Assembly: GCA_947174965.1 (NCBI GenBank)
Contig: CAMWKY010000049.1
Coordinates: 1-10,612, forward strand
Direction: 5' to 3'
DNA length: 10,612 bases
Source: an uncultured Ruminococcus sp.
Lineage (GTDB): Bacteria > Bacillota > Clostridia > Oscillospirales > Ruminococcaceae
Part shown: positions 1-6,309 of the stretch, piece by piece
Layout: each line of letters starts with the position of its first letter
Position numbering within the stretch: the first letter of the stretch is position 1
Notes under the pieces: model-generated
Told to the model about the DNA's origin: nothing
The model's input: the letters and a program-made list of their open reading frames with translations, nothing else
Database searches by the model: none
Program-made: the position numbers and the translations under genes

Positions 1-200
1 ATCATATACCGCCAGTCTTAAACGAAGAATTGATTTACATTAACTGAACATTAAAAATATCACTGTTAAAATCGTATTTTCATAGCTTGTTGTATCATTC
101 TTACAATGTTTTCTTGAATACTTCTCTATGCCTACAGTCCTAATAAAAGGTAGAGTTTTTTCTATTTCCTGCATTTTATCGAAATATGGCTGCTTGATCT
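1..200. other. Unidentified left flanking DNA, no supported gene
   Basis: AT-rich sequence with stops in all three plus-strand frames. On the minus strand one short frame is open (ATG at 172-174, stop at 40-42, 44 codons), but it has no ribosome site and no family resemblance I can name, so I do not call it. It is not helicase sequence, although it lies directly against the helicase fragment that starts near 201. It may be the end of another insertion, or sequence joined by deletion. I see no terminal repeat that would decide. Confidence 0.4.
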
Positions 201-467
201 AACCTGTATCCATTAGATGATGTTTCCGACGATATAAAGAAGAAGCTGATTGCTAAGGGTATTCCTGAGAATGAGATCGCCTATATTCACGATGCTAAGA
301 CAGAAAAACAGAAAGCAGACCTTTTTGAAAAAGTCCGCAACGGTAAAATCCGTGTTCTGCTTGGAAGTACGAACAGCGCACACTACGAACATATTAAAAT
401 GCCTGTTTTATGGCATTTTCAAACGCCAAAATTGACCTCAATATCCTCGCTGTTGTGTGAAATATAG
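201..467 (+). pseudogene. 5' fragment of SNF2-type conjugative-element helicase, interrupted by the 9.5-kb element
   Basis: The frame starting at 201 reads ...DDIKKKLIAKGIPENEIAY, then IHDAKTEKQKADLFEKVRNG and KIRVLLGST. This is the segment just before helicase motif V in the very large methylase/helicase proteins of Firmicute conjugative elements. Homology ends at the GGAAGTAC junction (363-370). After it the frame runs on into element DNA as a meaningless tail and stops with TAG at 465-467. Upstream there is an in-frame TGA at 195-197, and the residues before DDVSDDIKKKL do not fit the family, so only about 50 helicase codons are here. The rest of the gene lies at 9861 onward in the same phase. 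No start codon or promoter is visible for this fragment. The family call is from recognition of the conserved string, not from a search. Confidence 0.8.
351..390. other. attL, left attachment site of the serine integrase element
   Basis: Hybrid site. The outer half is helicase sequence (ends GTTCTGCTT), followed by the shared core GGAAGTAC at 363-370. The inner half is element sequence, with the arm CACACTACGAAC at 379-390. The same arm is found inverted at the other end, at the same 8-bp distance from the core. The core is exactly 8 bp: the bases just outside it differ between the two ends. By symmetry the crossover dinucleotide would be AG at 366-367. The dinucleotide is inferred; the repeats are directly visible. 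Confidence 0.8.
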
Positions 468-1990
468 ATGACTTCAATCATATCAGCAGCTATGTCGTGT
501 TTTTCTTGAACCGATAGGGAATCCCAATTTGCAAGAGGTTCAGCCAAAGGTTTAGTGTCGATTGCCTTACGCTTGCGAGCCTTAGTCTGTAATTTGCGTT
601 CAAGGTCTGACTTCTTTGCATGCAGTTCTTTTATTCTCTGCTGAATGTAGGCAAATACCACATCGTCCGCTTCCGCCATTCTATCCATCAGGGAGCGAAT
701 TTCATCATCAATACGGAGAATATCCGCTTTTATGCTCTCGGTTTCTATATCGGGAGTTTCCTTTTGCTTACGAGCGATTTCAAGACTCTTAATACGCTCA
801 CACATCGCCTTGTAAATCTGTTCCTCAATATCGCCAATCCTTATTTTATACCCTCTTGCAACACAGCCCTGATGTGTCATCCAGCCGTTGTCAATTAGGT
901 ATCGGTATGTCTTTCCGCTTTTCTTTTTGACTTGAATGTCGATCATCACAGCGTAACCGCATTCTTTACACTTGATAAGACCTACGAGCCATGAATTATA
1001 GGCTTTTCTGTTTGTAGAAAATGATACGTTGTGCGATTTCTTATCCTGAACTTTCAGCCACAGATCAGCCTCAACAAGCCCCTCGTGATAGCCGACCTTT
1101 ACATATTTACCGCCGTCTGCATTGTCGTGAACAAATATTCCGTGAACACCGTCATAGGCTTCTGCATCATCAATGATCTCATATCCTTTACTTTGAAAAA
1201 ATGCATACACGGATTTATCTGCACGAACATAAATTGGGTTTGCAAGAATATTCGATAAAGAGCCGACATTCAGTTTCCCATTGTGAGAACTGTTTTTACC
1301 GCCGTATTCATCTGTTCGTTTGTATCCGACTTCTTTCTCATTAGCATTGAAATGTTTGAGAATGTCACGGAGTGAGATGGACGGTTCTGCATACATTTCA
1401 TAGGCAAGTTTTAATGCTCCTGCCTGTTCCGAGGGAACGAGTACCGAGCCTTTCTTGCCATCCACCGTTATACGCTGCGTGGTATATCCAAAATTCATTG
1501 TACCGCCCTGATAAAATCCAGTTTCACGACCTCTTGTGTTGTACGCATCGGCAACTCTGCCTGCAATCGTTTCCCTCTCAAACTCTGCAAAGTTCAAGAG
1601 ATTGTTCCTCATCATACGTCCTTCCTTAGTGCTTGTGTTGAAAGGTTCAGACAAAGAATATACCGAAACGCCAAGTTTGTCAAGTTCTTCACTTACATTC
1701 AGATAGTCACGAAGATTTCTGCTGAAACGATCATACTTCTTTACGACAATACGGCTGACCAAACCGTCACGGGCATCCTGCATCATTTGTTGGAATGCTG
1801 GACGGTGTTCGGTATCTTTTCCTGAAAATCCGTTGTCACAATACAGGCGATACACACAATCCTCGCCTATATATCTGATACAATCCTCCTTCTGCGATTC
1901 AATGGACAGAGAATTATTATCCCTGTCTGCTACGGAACGGCGAACATAAATTGCTGTCACACCGTTGTTATTTACGATTTTCTTTTTCAT
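419..1990 (-). CDS. Large serine recombinase (site-specific integrase/excisionase)
   Basis: Catalyses strand exchange between attP and attB through a covalent phosphoserine link, and with a partner factor the reverse reaction. The N-terminal resolvase domain (about residues 12-150) has the catalytic Ser in YVRRS (S20 counting from the first ATG), the DRFSRN motif at 88-93 and the EFERETIAGR helix at 137-146. A recombinase domain follows (about 165-260). A zinc-ribbon region has CKEC at 342-345 and a single later Cys at 377; the usual third ribbon Cys seems absent. A coiled coil (about 418-475) then leads to the C-terminus. At 524 residues the length is normal for the TnpX/TndX-like group. Two ATGs are adjacent (1993 and 1990). 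The ribosome site GGAGG at 1997-2001 is 3 nt from the first and 6 nt from the second, so I prefer 1990. It reads toward attL and its stop is about 50 bp from the core, typical for an integrase next to its own attachment site. Confidence 0.93.
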   Translation of the reverse strand: MKKKIVNNNGVTAIYVRRSVADRDNNSLSIESQKEDCIRYIGEDCVYRLYCDNGFSGKDTEHRPAFQQMMQDARDGLVSRIVVKKYDRFSRNLRDYLNVSEELDKLGVSVYSLSEPFNTSTKEGRMMRNNLLNFAEFERETIAGRVADAYNTRGRETGFYQGGTMNFGYTTQRITVDGKKGSVLVPSEQAGALKLAYEMYAEPSISLRDILKHFNANEKEVGYKRTDEYGGKNSSHNGKLNVGSLSNILANPIYVRADKSVYAFFQSKGYEIIDDAEAYDGVHGIFVHDNADGGKYVKVGYHEGLVEADLWLKVQDKKSHNVSFSTNRKAYNSWLVGLIKCKECGYAVMIDIQVKKKSGKTYRYLIDNGWMTHQGCVARGYKIRIGDIEEQIYKAMCERIKSLEIARKQKETPDIETESIKADILRIDDEIRSLMDRMAEADDVVFAYIQQRIKELHAKKSDLERKLQTKARKRKAIDTKPLAEPLANWDSLSVQEKHDIAADMIEVIYISHNSEDIEVNFGV

Positions 1991-2011
1991 CATCGACCTC
2001 CGATTTCCTGC

Positions 2012-2026
2012 AATCGACAGTCGATT
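2012..2026. promoter_or_regulatory. Perfect 15-bp palindrome, candidate operator of the recombinase gene
   Basis: AATCGACAGTCGATT: two 7-bp arms around one A. It lies between the -10 box (2040-2045) and the ribosome site (1997-2001) of the recombinase gene, so a bound protein would block transcription just after initiation. The palindrome is seen directly. The role as operator is inference from position, and no obvious repressor gene remains in the element apart from the broken XRE gene. Confidence 0.45.
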
Positions 2027-2039
2027 TTGCTACATATTC

Positions 2040-2068
2040 ATTATAGCGCAAATCGGCTGTCATTGCAA
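2040..2068 (-). promoter_or_regulatory. Sigma-A-type promoter of the recombinase gene
   Basis: On the minus strand TTGCAA (2063-2068), a 17-bp spacer, then a perfect TATAAT (2040-2045). The transcript would start near 2033, giving a leader of about 40 nt before the ATG. The stretch GCGCTATAAT is repeated exactly in the second minus-strand promoter near 2488. Confidence 0.75.
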
Positions 2069-2086
2069 GTGATTCTGCAAAAATAA

Positions 2087-2203
2087 TTATTCCGATTTGT
2101 GCTTTGTAAGAATGTCATAGATGTGATTTATTTTTTCTTGTCTGATCACATCGGAGACATTAGTGGGATACCTGATAATAATCTTTGTACCCTTGTCGGT
2201 CAT
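2087..2203 (-). CDS. Small ORF upstream of the recombinase, possibly TnpW-like
   Basis: An ATG at 2201-2203 gives 38 residues (MTDKGTKIIIRYPTNV..., ending LTKHKSE). AAGG lies 5 nt upstream of the ATG. The same frame is open further upstream to a TAA at 2261-2263 and reads KLDNKTTAVDREKADKVI, which looks protein-like, so the present ATG may be internal to a once longer gene. A charged N-terminus, then a short 'GT-K-I-I-I' strand and a C-terminal amphipathic helix recall the small TnpW-type proteins encoded beside serine recombinases in Firmicute transposons. That resemblance is from memory and weak. It ends just before the recombinase promoter. Confidence 0.35.
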   Translation of the reverse strand: MTDKGTKIIIRYPTNVSDVIRQEKINHIYDILTKHKSE

Positions 2204-2317
2204 GATGACCTTATCTGCCTTCTCTCTATCTACGGCAGTTGTCTTGTTGTCCAGTTTATATTATTCCTTTCCGCAGCTCGATCCATTTCAACTTCCTGCT
2301 GCTTATAAATGTTGCTC

Positions 2318-2333
2318 CCCCATGATTATGGGG
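2318..2333. repeat. Small perfect hairpin in the recombinase leader region
   Basis: CCCCAT-GATT-ATGGGG, a 6-bp stem with a 4-nt loop, not followed by a T-run on either strand, so not a standard terminator. The 12-mer TGATTATGGGGA is found here (2323-2334) and again at 2703-2714, right after the -10 box of the mobC promoter. Confidence 0.4.
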
Positions 2334-2373
2334 AAAAGTCCTCACGGATAAATAGTCCGTTTAATCCTCGTCA

Positions 2374-2412
2374 TTATCCGAGCTGTTCTTTCTTTTCTCT
2401 GTAAATGCCCAT
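2374..2412 (-). CDS. Candidate 12-residue leader peptide MGIYREKKEQLG
   Basis: Very short minus-strand frame, starting with ATG at 2410-2412 and ending in tandem TAA TGA. A good ribosome site, AAGGGAG (2421-2427), lies 8 nt upstream, and a promoter (2488-2517) lies further upstream. Weak inverted repeats follow directly (CGGATA at 2345-2350 with TATCCG at 2375-2380; ACGGA/TCCGT at 2344-2360). The arrangement could be a translated leader controlling downstream reading, or the start of a gene that has decayed: frames after it are broken. No homologue is recognised. Confidence 0.3.
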   Translation of the reverse strand: MGIYREKKEQLG

Positions 2413-2487
2413 AAGAAAAACTCCCTTCATAAATTTTTGTTCTGAGCAAGTCAGCACACCTGACCAATGCTGTCCTGCTATGTTACC

Positions 2488-2517
2488 ATTATAGCGCACC
2501 CGTACCATTAAAAACAA
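2488..2517 (-). promoter_or_regulatory. Second minus-strand promoter upstream of the leader ORF
   Basis: TTGTTT (2512-2517), 18-bp spacer, perfect TATAAT (2488-2493). It would transcribe the leader ORF, the small TnpW-like ORF and possibly the recombinase. Because it lies inside a longer 64-codon open frame (2374-2568), that longer frame is unlikely to be translated from its upstream start. Confidence 0.5.
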
Positions 2518-2674
2518 GCCGCAATGCACACAAACTTTTTCGGGACATATCAATTTTCCGTTCCGCAAAATTTTTGAGTCATAAGTTCTTAAATCACGCT
2601 GTTTCGCAGAAAAGCGACTTTCGTCATTTTCACGAATCGATTATTGGCGTTTTAAAGAAATTTGAAATTTGCTC
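2518..2674. other. Intergenic region between divergent promoters
   Basis: No gene or clear terminator seen. GCGACTT occurs near 2616-2622. The same heptamer recurs inverted at 2730-2736 (AAGTCGC) and direct at 2853-2859, all around the mobC leader, so these may be binding sites for the mobilization proteins. That is inference only. Confidence 0.3.
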
Positions 2675-2703
2675 TTGACGAGAACGAAATTATCCAGTAT
2701 AGT
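2675..2703 (+). promoter_or_regulatory. Promoter of the oriT/mobC transcript
   Basis: TTGACG (2675-2680), exactly 17 bp, TATAGT (2698-2703). It drives an unusually long leader of about 230 nt before the mobC ATG. The leader holds several perfect hairpins. Confidence 0.7.
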
Positions 2704-2724
2704 GATTATGGGGAGTGTAGAAAA

Positions 2725-2905
2725 AGAGAAAGTCGCACAGCTCCAATTCTCGTAAAACGAGAAAAATGACCGAGCCGACAGGCTCGGAAATGCAAATGCT
2801 CCAAAGGGACAAATTCTAACCCAGCAAGCACGGCGCGATGTGGGCGCGCACAGCGACTTCCACATTGCACACAGCTTGTTAGAGGGCGTCTGCCCCTAAG
2901 ACCCC
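2725..2905 (+). other. Hairpin-rich oriT-like region upstream of mobC
   Basis: Dyads in order: TTCTCGT-aaa-ACGAGAA (2747-2763), CCGAGCC-gaca-GGCTCGG (2770-2787), GCGCG with CGCGC (2833-2849), and GGGC-gtct-GCCC (2884-2895) inside the GC-rich stretch GAGGGCGTCTGCCCCTAAG. A long-range pair AAGTCGC (2730-2736) / GCGACTT (2853-2859) brackets most of it. A noncoding run of inverted repeats directly before an accessory mobilization gene is where Firmicute mobilizable elements carry oriT. I cannot identify the nic site with certainty; the GC-rich stretch ending in CTAAG is the best guess. It could instead be a structured 5' UTR regulating mobC. Confidence 0.45.
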
Positions 2906-2939
2906 GAATCTACAAAACCAACGAAAGGACAAACAGAAA

Positions 2940-3284
2940 ATGAAAGATGAAAACAAGCGTAATCTCTACCTCAAGATAAGAGTAAGTCAGGAAGAAATGG
3001 ATGCTATCAAGCGCAAGTTTAAGAACAGCGGAATGGATACGCTCAGCGGATTTGTTCGTGCTATGATCTTCGAGGGTTACATCGTCCAAATGGACAGAAA
3101 CGAACTTCGACAGATTCATAAATTAGCAAGTAACATTGCAAGTAGTATCAATCAAATAGCTATCCGTGTAAACAGCACGGGCAAGATTTACGATAATGAT
3201 ATTGCCGAGATCAAAGACAGAGTAAATAAGCTCTGGCAGCCACTTAACTTTTTGCAAACTAAAATTTTACAAGTAATGCACTAA
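2940..3284 (+). CDS. mobC: MobC-like mobilization accessory (relaxosome) protein
   Basis: 114 residues. The N-terminal part (about 8-48) has the ribbon-helix-helix pattern of relaxosome proteins: a basic strand YLKIRVSQEEM, a helix DAIKRKFKNSG and a second helix LSGFVRAMIFEGY. The C-terminal part (about 60-100) has the MobC signature LASNIASSINQIAIRVNS and a following amphipathic helix. MobC proteins bind oriT DNA and help the relaxase open and nick it. AAAGGA lies about 10 nt before the ATG. In related elements mobC is followed by, and often overlaps, a mobA-type relaxase gene. Here it is followed by a leftward terminator and decayed sequence, so no relaxase is encoded in the window. It is the only intact plus-strand gene inside the element. 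Confidence 0.85.
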   Translation: MKDENKRNLYLKIRVSQEEMDAIKRKFKNSGMDTLSGFVRAMIFEGYIVQMDRNELRQIHKLASNIASSINQIAIRVNSTGKIYDNDIAEIKDRVNKLWQPLNFLQTKILQVMH

Positions 3285-3293
3285 ACAATAGCG

Positions 3294-3330
3294 TTAAAAA
3301 AATGCTGTCAGGATATTTCCAGACAGCATT
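3294..3330 (-). terminator. Leftward rho-independent terminator of the ABC transporter unit
   Basis: AATGCTGTC (3301-3309) pairs with GACAGCATT (3322-3330), with an inner GGA/TCC pairing across one mismatch. On the minus strand the stem is followed by seven or more T (3294-3300 read in reverse). It lies 9 nt after the mobC stop and would stop minus-strand transcripts arriving from the cargo. On the plus strand there is no T-run, so it is not a good mobC terminator. Confidence 0.7.
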
Positions 3331-3451
3331 GATGATTGATATGTAATTCGGAATTTTGTTTTTGCTTTGCATTCAGGAGAACGGTAATGGCTCTGTATGG
3401 CTTTTCGACTGGTGAGGTGTAAGAAACAAGGTATATTTCCAGTCAGTTAAT

Positions 3452-3783
3452 TTATTTTTTCTTTGCGTCACAAATAGTCATGCCAAAGGATTTCAATTCG
3501 CTTTCAGGTGTTTTTCCGATTTTTTCAATATATTCCTCATAGGTCTTACAGCTTTAAGCTAAATCAGAAAAATCCACTACAGTTAAATCCTAAAAATCCG
3601 ATCTGTAGAGTTTTTATCTAACTACTTTAATTGTCTCTGGTGATCCTCTTAAAATCTGCACAGGAAACTCTATAATACCAGGTGTCCATTGCCGCTTTCA
3701 TCAATAATATCAGCACCAACAACTTCTGGTGTTTTTTTCCTAATGTAATTTCCATAATAGCCGCAAAGTGTCGCTGTTTGCAT
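3452..3783 (-). pseudogene. Decayed minus-strand coding remnant, function unknown
   Basis: An ATG at 3781-3783 opens a 37-codon frame (MQTATLCGYYGNYIRKK..., DIIDESGNGH) that ends at 3670-3672. A one-base shift near 3680 continues convincingly as GIIEFPVQILRGSPETIKVV to a TAA at 3614-3616. After a noncoding gap another protein-like piece reads KTYEEYIEKIGKTPESELKS and ends DAKKK at 3452-3454. Shifts and internal stops mean no single intact frame exists. I do not recognise the family, and the two pieces may come from different genes. The 331-3450 side, from 3331 to 3451, shows only a tiny plus frame (MALYGFSTGEV) behind AGGAGA and nothing I can support. Confidence 0.4.
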
Positions 3784-3916
3784 TCATGACTCTAAGCAAA
3801 TATCCCAGTTCCTGCGGAGATAACAAGTCAAAAATATTCCCTTGCGCTTCAATGCTTTCTTTTGCTCTCTCATCCAGTCTTTTGATGATTGAAATTAATA
3901 GTTCATCAGTTAACAC
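3740..3916 (-). CDS. 58-residue hypothetical protein, translationally coupled to the permease
   Basis: GTG start at 3914-3916 overlaps the permease stop (AAGTGTTAA), with AGGGG 6 nt upstream inside the permease coding sequence. The product starts MLTDELLISIIKRLDERAKE and ends LRLLWKLH: a charged helical N-terminal half and no membrane segment or signal peptide. It overlaps the start of the decayed frame at 3781-3783. Coupling by stop-start overlap suggests synthesis with the exporter. It may equally be the surviving front part of a longer lost gene. No family recognised. Confidence 0.45.
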   Translation of the reverse strand: MLTDELLISIIKRLDERAKESIEAQGNIFDLLSPQELGYLLRVMNANSDTLRLLWKLH

Positions 3917-6309
3917 TTCATTCCCCTCAGACGTTCTGTCAGAGGTTCTTTGGAATAGCTGTGCATACAAACTGCTGATATTATCAAAGGAACGATTATC
4001 AATACAGCAGCATAAGCCGCTGTAAATAATGTGGGGAATTTGAATGCCATATAAAATGCACCATTATTATAAAGAACCGTGCTAAGTACATATCCGAAGA
4101 GCGTTCCCACAGTCAGCGTCAAAGTCAAGGTCACGCCTACCAGCAATATACTCTCGCCGAGGAGCATTTTACGTATCTGTCTCTTGCTCATACCTATTGA
4201 TTCAAGCATTGCAAGCTCCTGCTTTCTGGTAACAATATTTGTAATCAGCATATTTATCATACTTAGAATGCTGAACATCATAATGAAAATTGCAAGTCCA
4301 CTTATCGCACCGAAAAGCTGATTAGCATATTCATTGTACCGCTGTTTTCTCTCCTGTAGGGTTTCCATATAAAGCTTAGAACGTTCAGCTGTAAGAGGTT
4401 CAAGCTGTTCGCCGACTTCCATTTCCTTTTTGGAATCTACGGAAATCAACAGCTTGCTGTTCAGGCTGTCATATGAGATCCAGCTGTCTATAGCATTTTC
4501 AGGGAGTACAAACCAGCCCTCAAGCTCATTTTCCAAATTGAATTTATCTCCGAGAATACCGAGGACTTCAACCTGTTTTTCAGCCATTTTCTCACCGTCA
4601 TAATAGTGAAATATCAACTTATCTCCGACTGAAAATTTCCAGCCATAAATCTCATCAGCTGTATCGTTGCCTGCCACAAGTACATAATTTCCGCTTGTAA
4701 GCTTGTCGTAATCTGCAGCGCCCTCGTCAAGATATTCACCTATTTCTTTTGTCTGCTCGCAGGAAATCAGCAGAATTGTATCGTCGTTTCCGTATTCCTC
4801 ATTTTGCGGAAAATCAAACTTAACACCGAAATTCCTGACCTCATTAACAGTTTCAACGCCGTCAATTGCTTTAATTTGTTCTACAAACTCTTCATTAATC
4901 GGATTTTTACTCTGAATACCACTCATACCGTTTTCGTCAAGTTCTATTGCGCCAGGGGAAATCCCGATAACAAACTCCGCCTCTTTGAAATCGCCTTGAC
5001 GTGCAAAGCCATTCTTATCAAAAGAGGACATATAGGTTGCCGCCGTAATAAAAAGAATACCTCCCAACCCCAAAGACATAAGTGTTGATACCGCTTTTTT
5101 ACGGTTTTTGGAAAAATTCATTATACCCATTCCAATGGGAGTAATATCACGGCATTCGCACTTGCCTGACGTCTGTTTCATATCGTCCTGCTGTGTGTAG
5201 CGCAGAGCCTCTATAGGAGAAACCGACGCAGCTATCTTTGCAGGTTTATGCACGGAGATCATTGTAATTATATAAATCAAAGCAAACACCAAAGCGAAGA
5301 TCCACAGAGTATTAAGCCATCTCCAGCCATCAGGATTTATTATGTACCCCGCAATTCCACCGACTAAAAGTCCTATGGGTACAGAACGAATAAACAGCTT
5401 TCTGCCCTCACGAGACACAAATTTTTTCATCTGATTTTCAGTCATTCCTATTGTACGAAGCTGTCCAAACTGTTGAATCCTACCGATAACCGATATGTAG
5501 AAGACACCATAAATTACCAGTATGCAGGCAAGCAGAATAACGCATCCCACAATAATCTCGATCATAAGCATTTGAGAATCGGGCGTAAGCGTATCAAGAA
5601 ACGCCTTGGTCGGATTGATATATTTATGCTCAATCCCTGCTGTCTCTCCAACCTGATAGATCATTTCCTTGCAGTCGTCTTTGCTCATCTGTTCTGCACC
5701 GTAGAATTTTGCATACAGCTCATAGGGACTATTCTTTAACTGACTGCCGTTTTCAGCATATTCCTCTGAAAAGAAAACCGCATACTGTTTTGCATTATCG
5801 CTGCTCTTTAGTATTCCTGATACAATTAAATGCTCTGTTGTGCCGTCATAAAACGTCATATCAAATTTGCTTCCAACAACAGGATCTATGTTGAGTTTTT
5901 TCAACATTCCTTCAGCAACAGCAACCTCGTTCATTTGCTCAGGAAGTCTGCCAAATTCAAGTTTGCCCATTTTTATCTTATCCGAAAGCTCGCTGACATA
6001 ATAAGGCATTACGTCAAAATCCTCCTGCGGAGATAGTGTCCCCGTTTTAACGGTAACGCTGTATGCGATCTCCTCTATAGACTTAAGTTCGGCAAGCTGT
6101 TCTTTTGTCAGATTATAAAAGCCTGCTTGCTGAATGTGAGAAAGCTGTTCCTTGTTTGCTGCGCTGTCCGCCGCTCCGAAAAGAAGAATTACCGATAGAA
6201 GAGCCGTTGCAAGAACAATAGTGATCACTACGAAAATATTGCGTAACTTTCCCGATTTCAGGCTCTGCTTTGCCATAAGAGAAATGGTTTGCTTTTGTAT
6301 TTTATTCAC
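3910..6309 (-). CDS. ABC transporter permease with two FtsX/MacB-type domains
   Basis: 799-residue membrane protein of an export-type ABC system. Hydrophobic segments: about 25-46, 246-275, 308-326, 335-353, 405-428, 665-692, 720-745 and 762-785, i.e. eight. Two large extracellular parts lie at about 47-245 and 429-660. Each half ends in the FtsX three-helix bundle, with the LRTIGMTENQMKKF and LESIGMSKRQIRKM coupling motifs at 284-297 and 702-715 that contact the ATPase. Such permeases act in resistance to antimicrobial peptides, in lipoprotein or peptide export, or in sensing. The GTG start at 6307-6309 overlaps the ATPase stop by 4 nt (GTGA) and AGAGGTG lies 7 nt upstream, so the two are coupled. 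No substrate can be read from the sequence. The length and two-domain layout are full, with no break. Confidence 0.92.
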   Translation of the reverse strand: MNKIQKQTISLMAKQSLKSGKLRNIFVVITIVLATALLSVILLFGAADSAANKEQLSHIQQAGFYNLTKEQLAELKSIEEIAYSVTVKTGTLSPQEDFDVMPYYVSELSDKIKMGKLEFGRLPEQMNEVAVAEGMLKKLNIDPVVGSKFDMTFYDGTTEHLIVSGILKSSDNAKQYAVFFSEEYAENGSQLKNSPYELYAKFYGAEQMSKDDCKEMIYQVGETAGIEHKYINPTKAFLDTLTPDSQMLMIEIIVGCVILLACILVIYGVFYISVIGRIQQFGQLRTIGMTENQMKKFVSREGRKLFIRSVPIGLLVGGIAGYIINPDGWRWLNTLWIFALVFALIYIITMISVHKPAKIAASVSPIEALRYTQQDDMKQTSGKCECRDITPIGMGIMNFSKNRKKAVSTLMSLGLGGILFITAATYMSSFDKNGFARQGDFKEAEFVIGISPGAIELDENGMSGIQSKNPINEEFVEQIKAIDGVETVNEVRNFGVKFDFPQNEEYGNDDTILLISCEQTKEIGEYLDEGAADYDKLTSGNYVLVAGNDTADEIYGWKFSVGDKLIFHYYDGEKMAEKQVEVLGILGDKFNLENELEGWFVLPENAIDSWISYDSLNSKLLISVDSKKEMEVGEQLEPLTAERSKLYMETLQERKQRYNEYANQLFGAISGLAIFIMMFSILSMINMLITNIVTRKQELAMLESIGMSKRQIRKMLLGESILLVGVTLTLTLTVGTLFGYVLSTVLYNNGAFYMAFKFPTLFTAAYAAVLIIVPLIISAVCMHSYSKEPLTERLRGMKC

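Noticed and set aside
1..200. Group II intron end or IS end
   Set aside because: No domain V-like hairpin and no terminal inverted repeat could be seen; the origin is left open.
250..435. 61-codon plus-strand frame starting at TTG 250
   Set aside because: It is the wrong frame over the helicase fragment; the neighbouring frame gives the conserved helicase residues.
2374..2568. 64-codon minus-strand frame
   Set aside because: Its first half contains the TTGTTT-18-TATAAT promoter, and only the last 12 codons have a ribosome site. I kept only that short ORF, as a candidate.
2747..2787. Two adjacent hairpins as a tandem terminator or CRISPR-like array
   Set aside because: No T-run follows on either strand and the two stems are different sequences, so neither a terminator nor a repeat array.
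2641..2865. 74-codon minus-strand frame opposite the mobC leader
   Set aside because: It lies across the promoter and hairpins on the other strand, has no ribosome site and no family resemblance.
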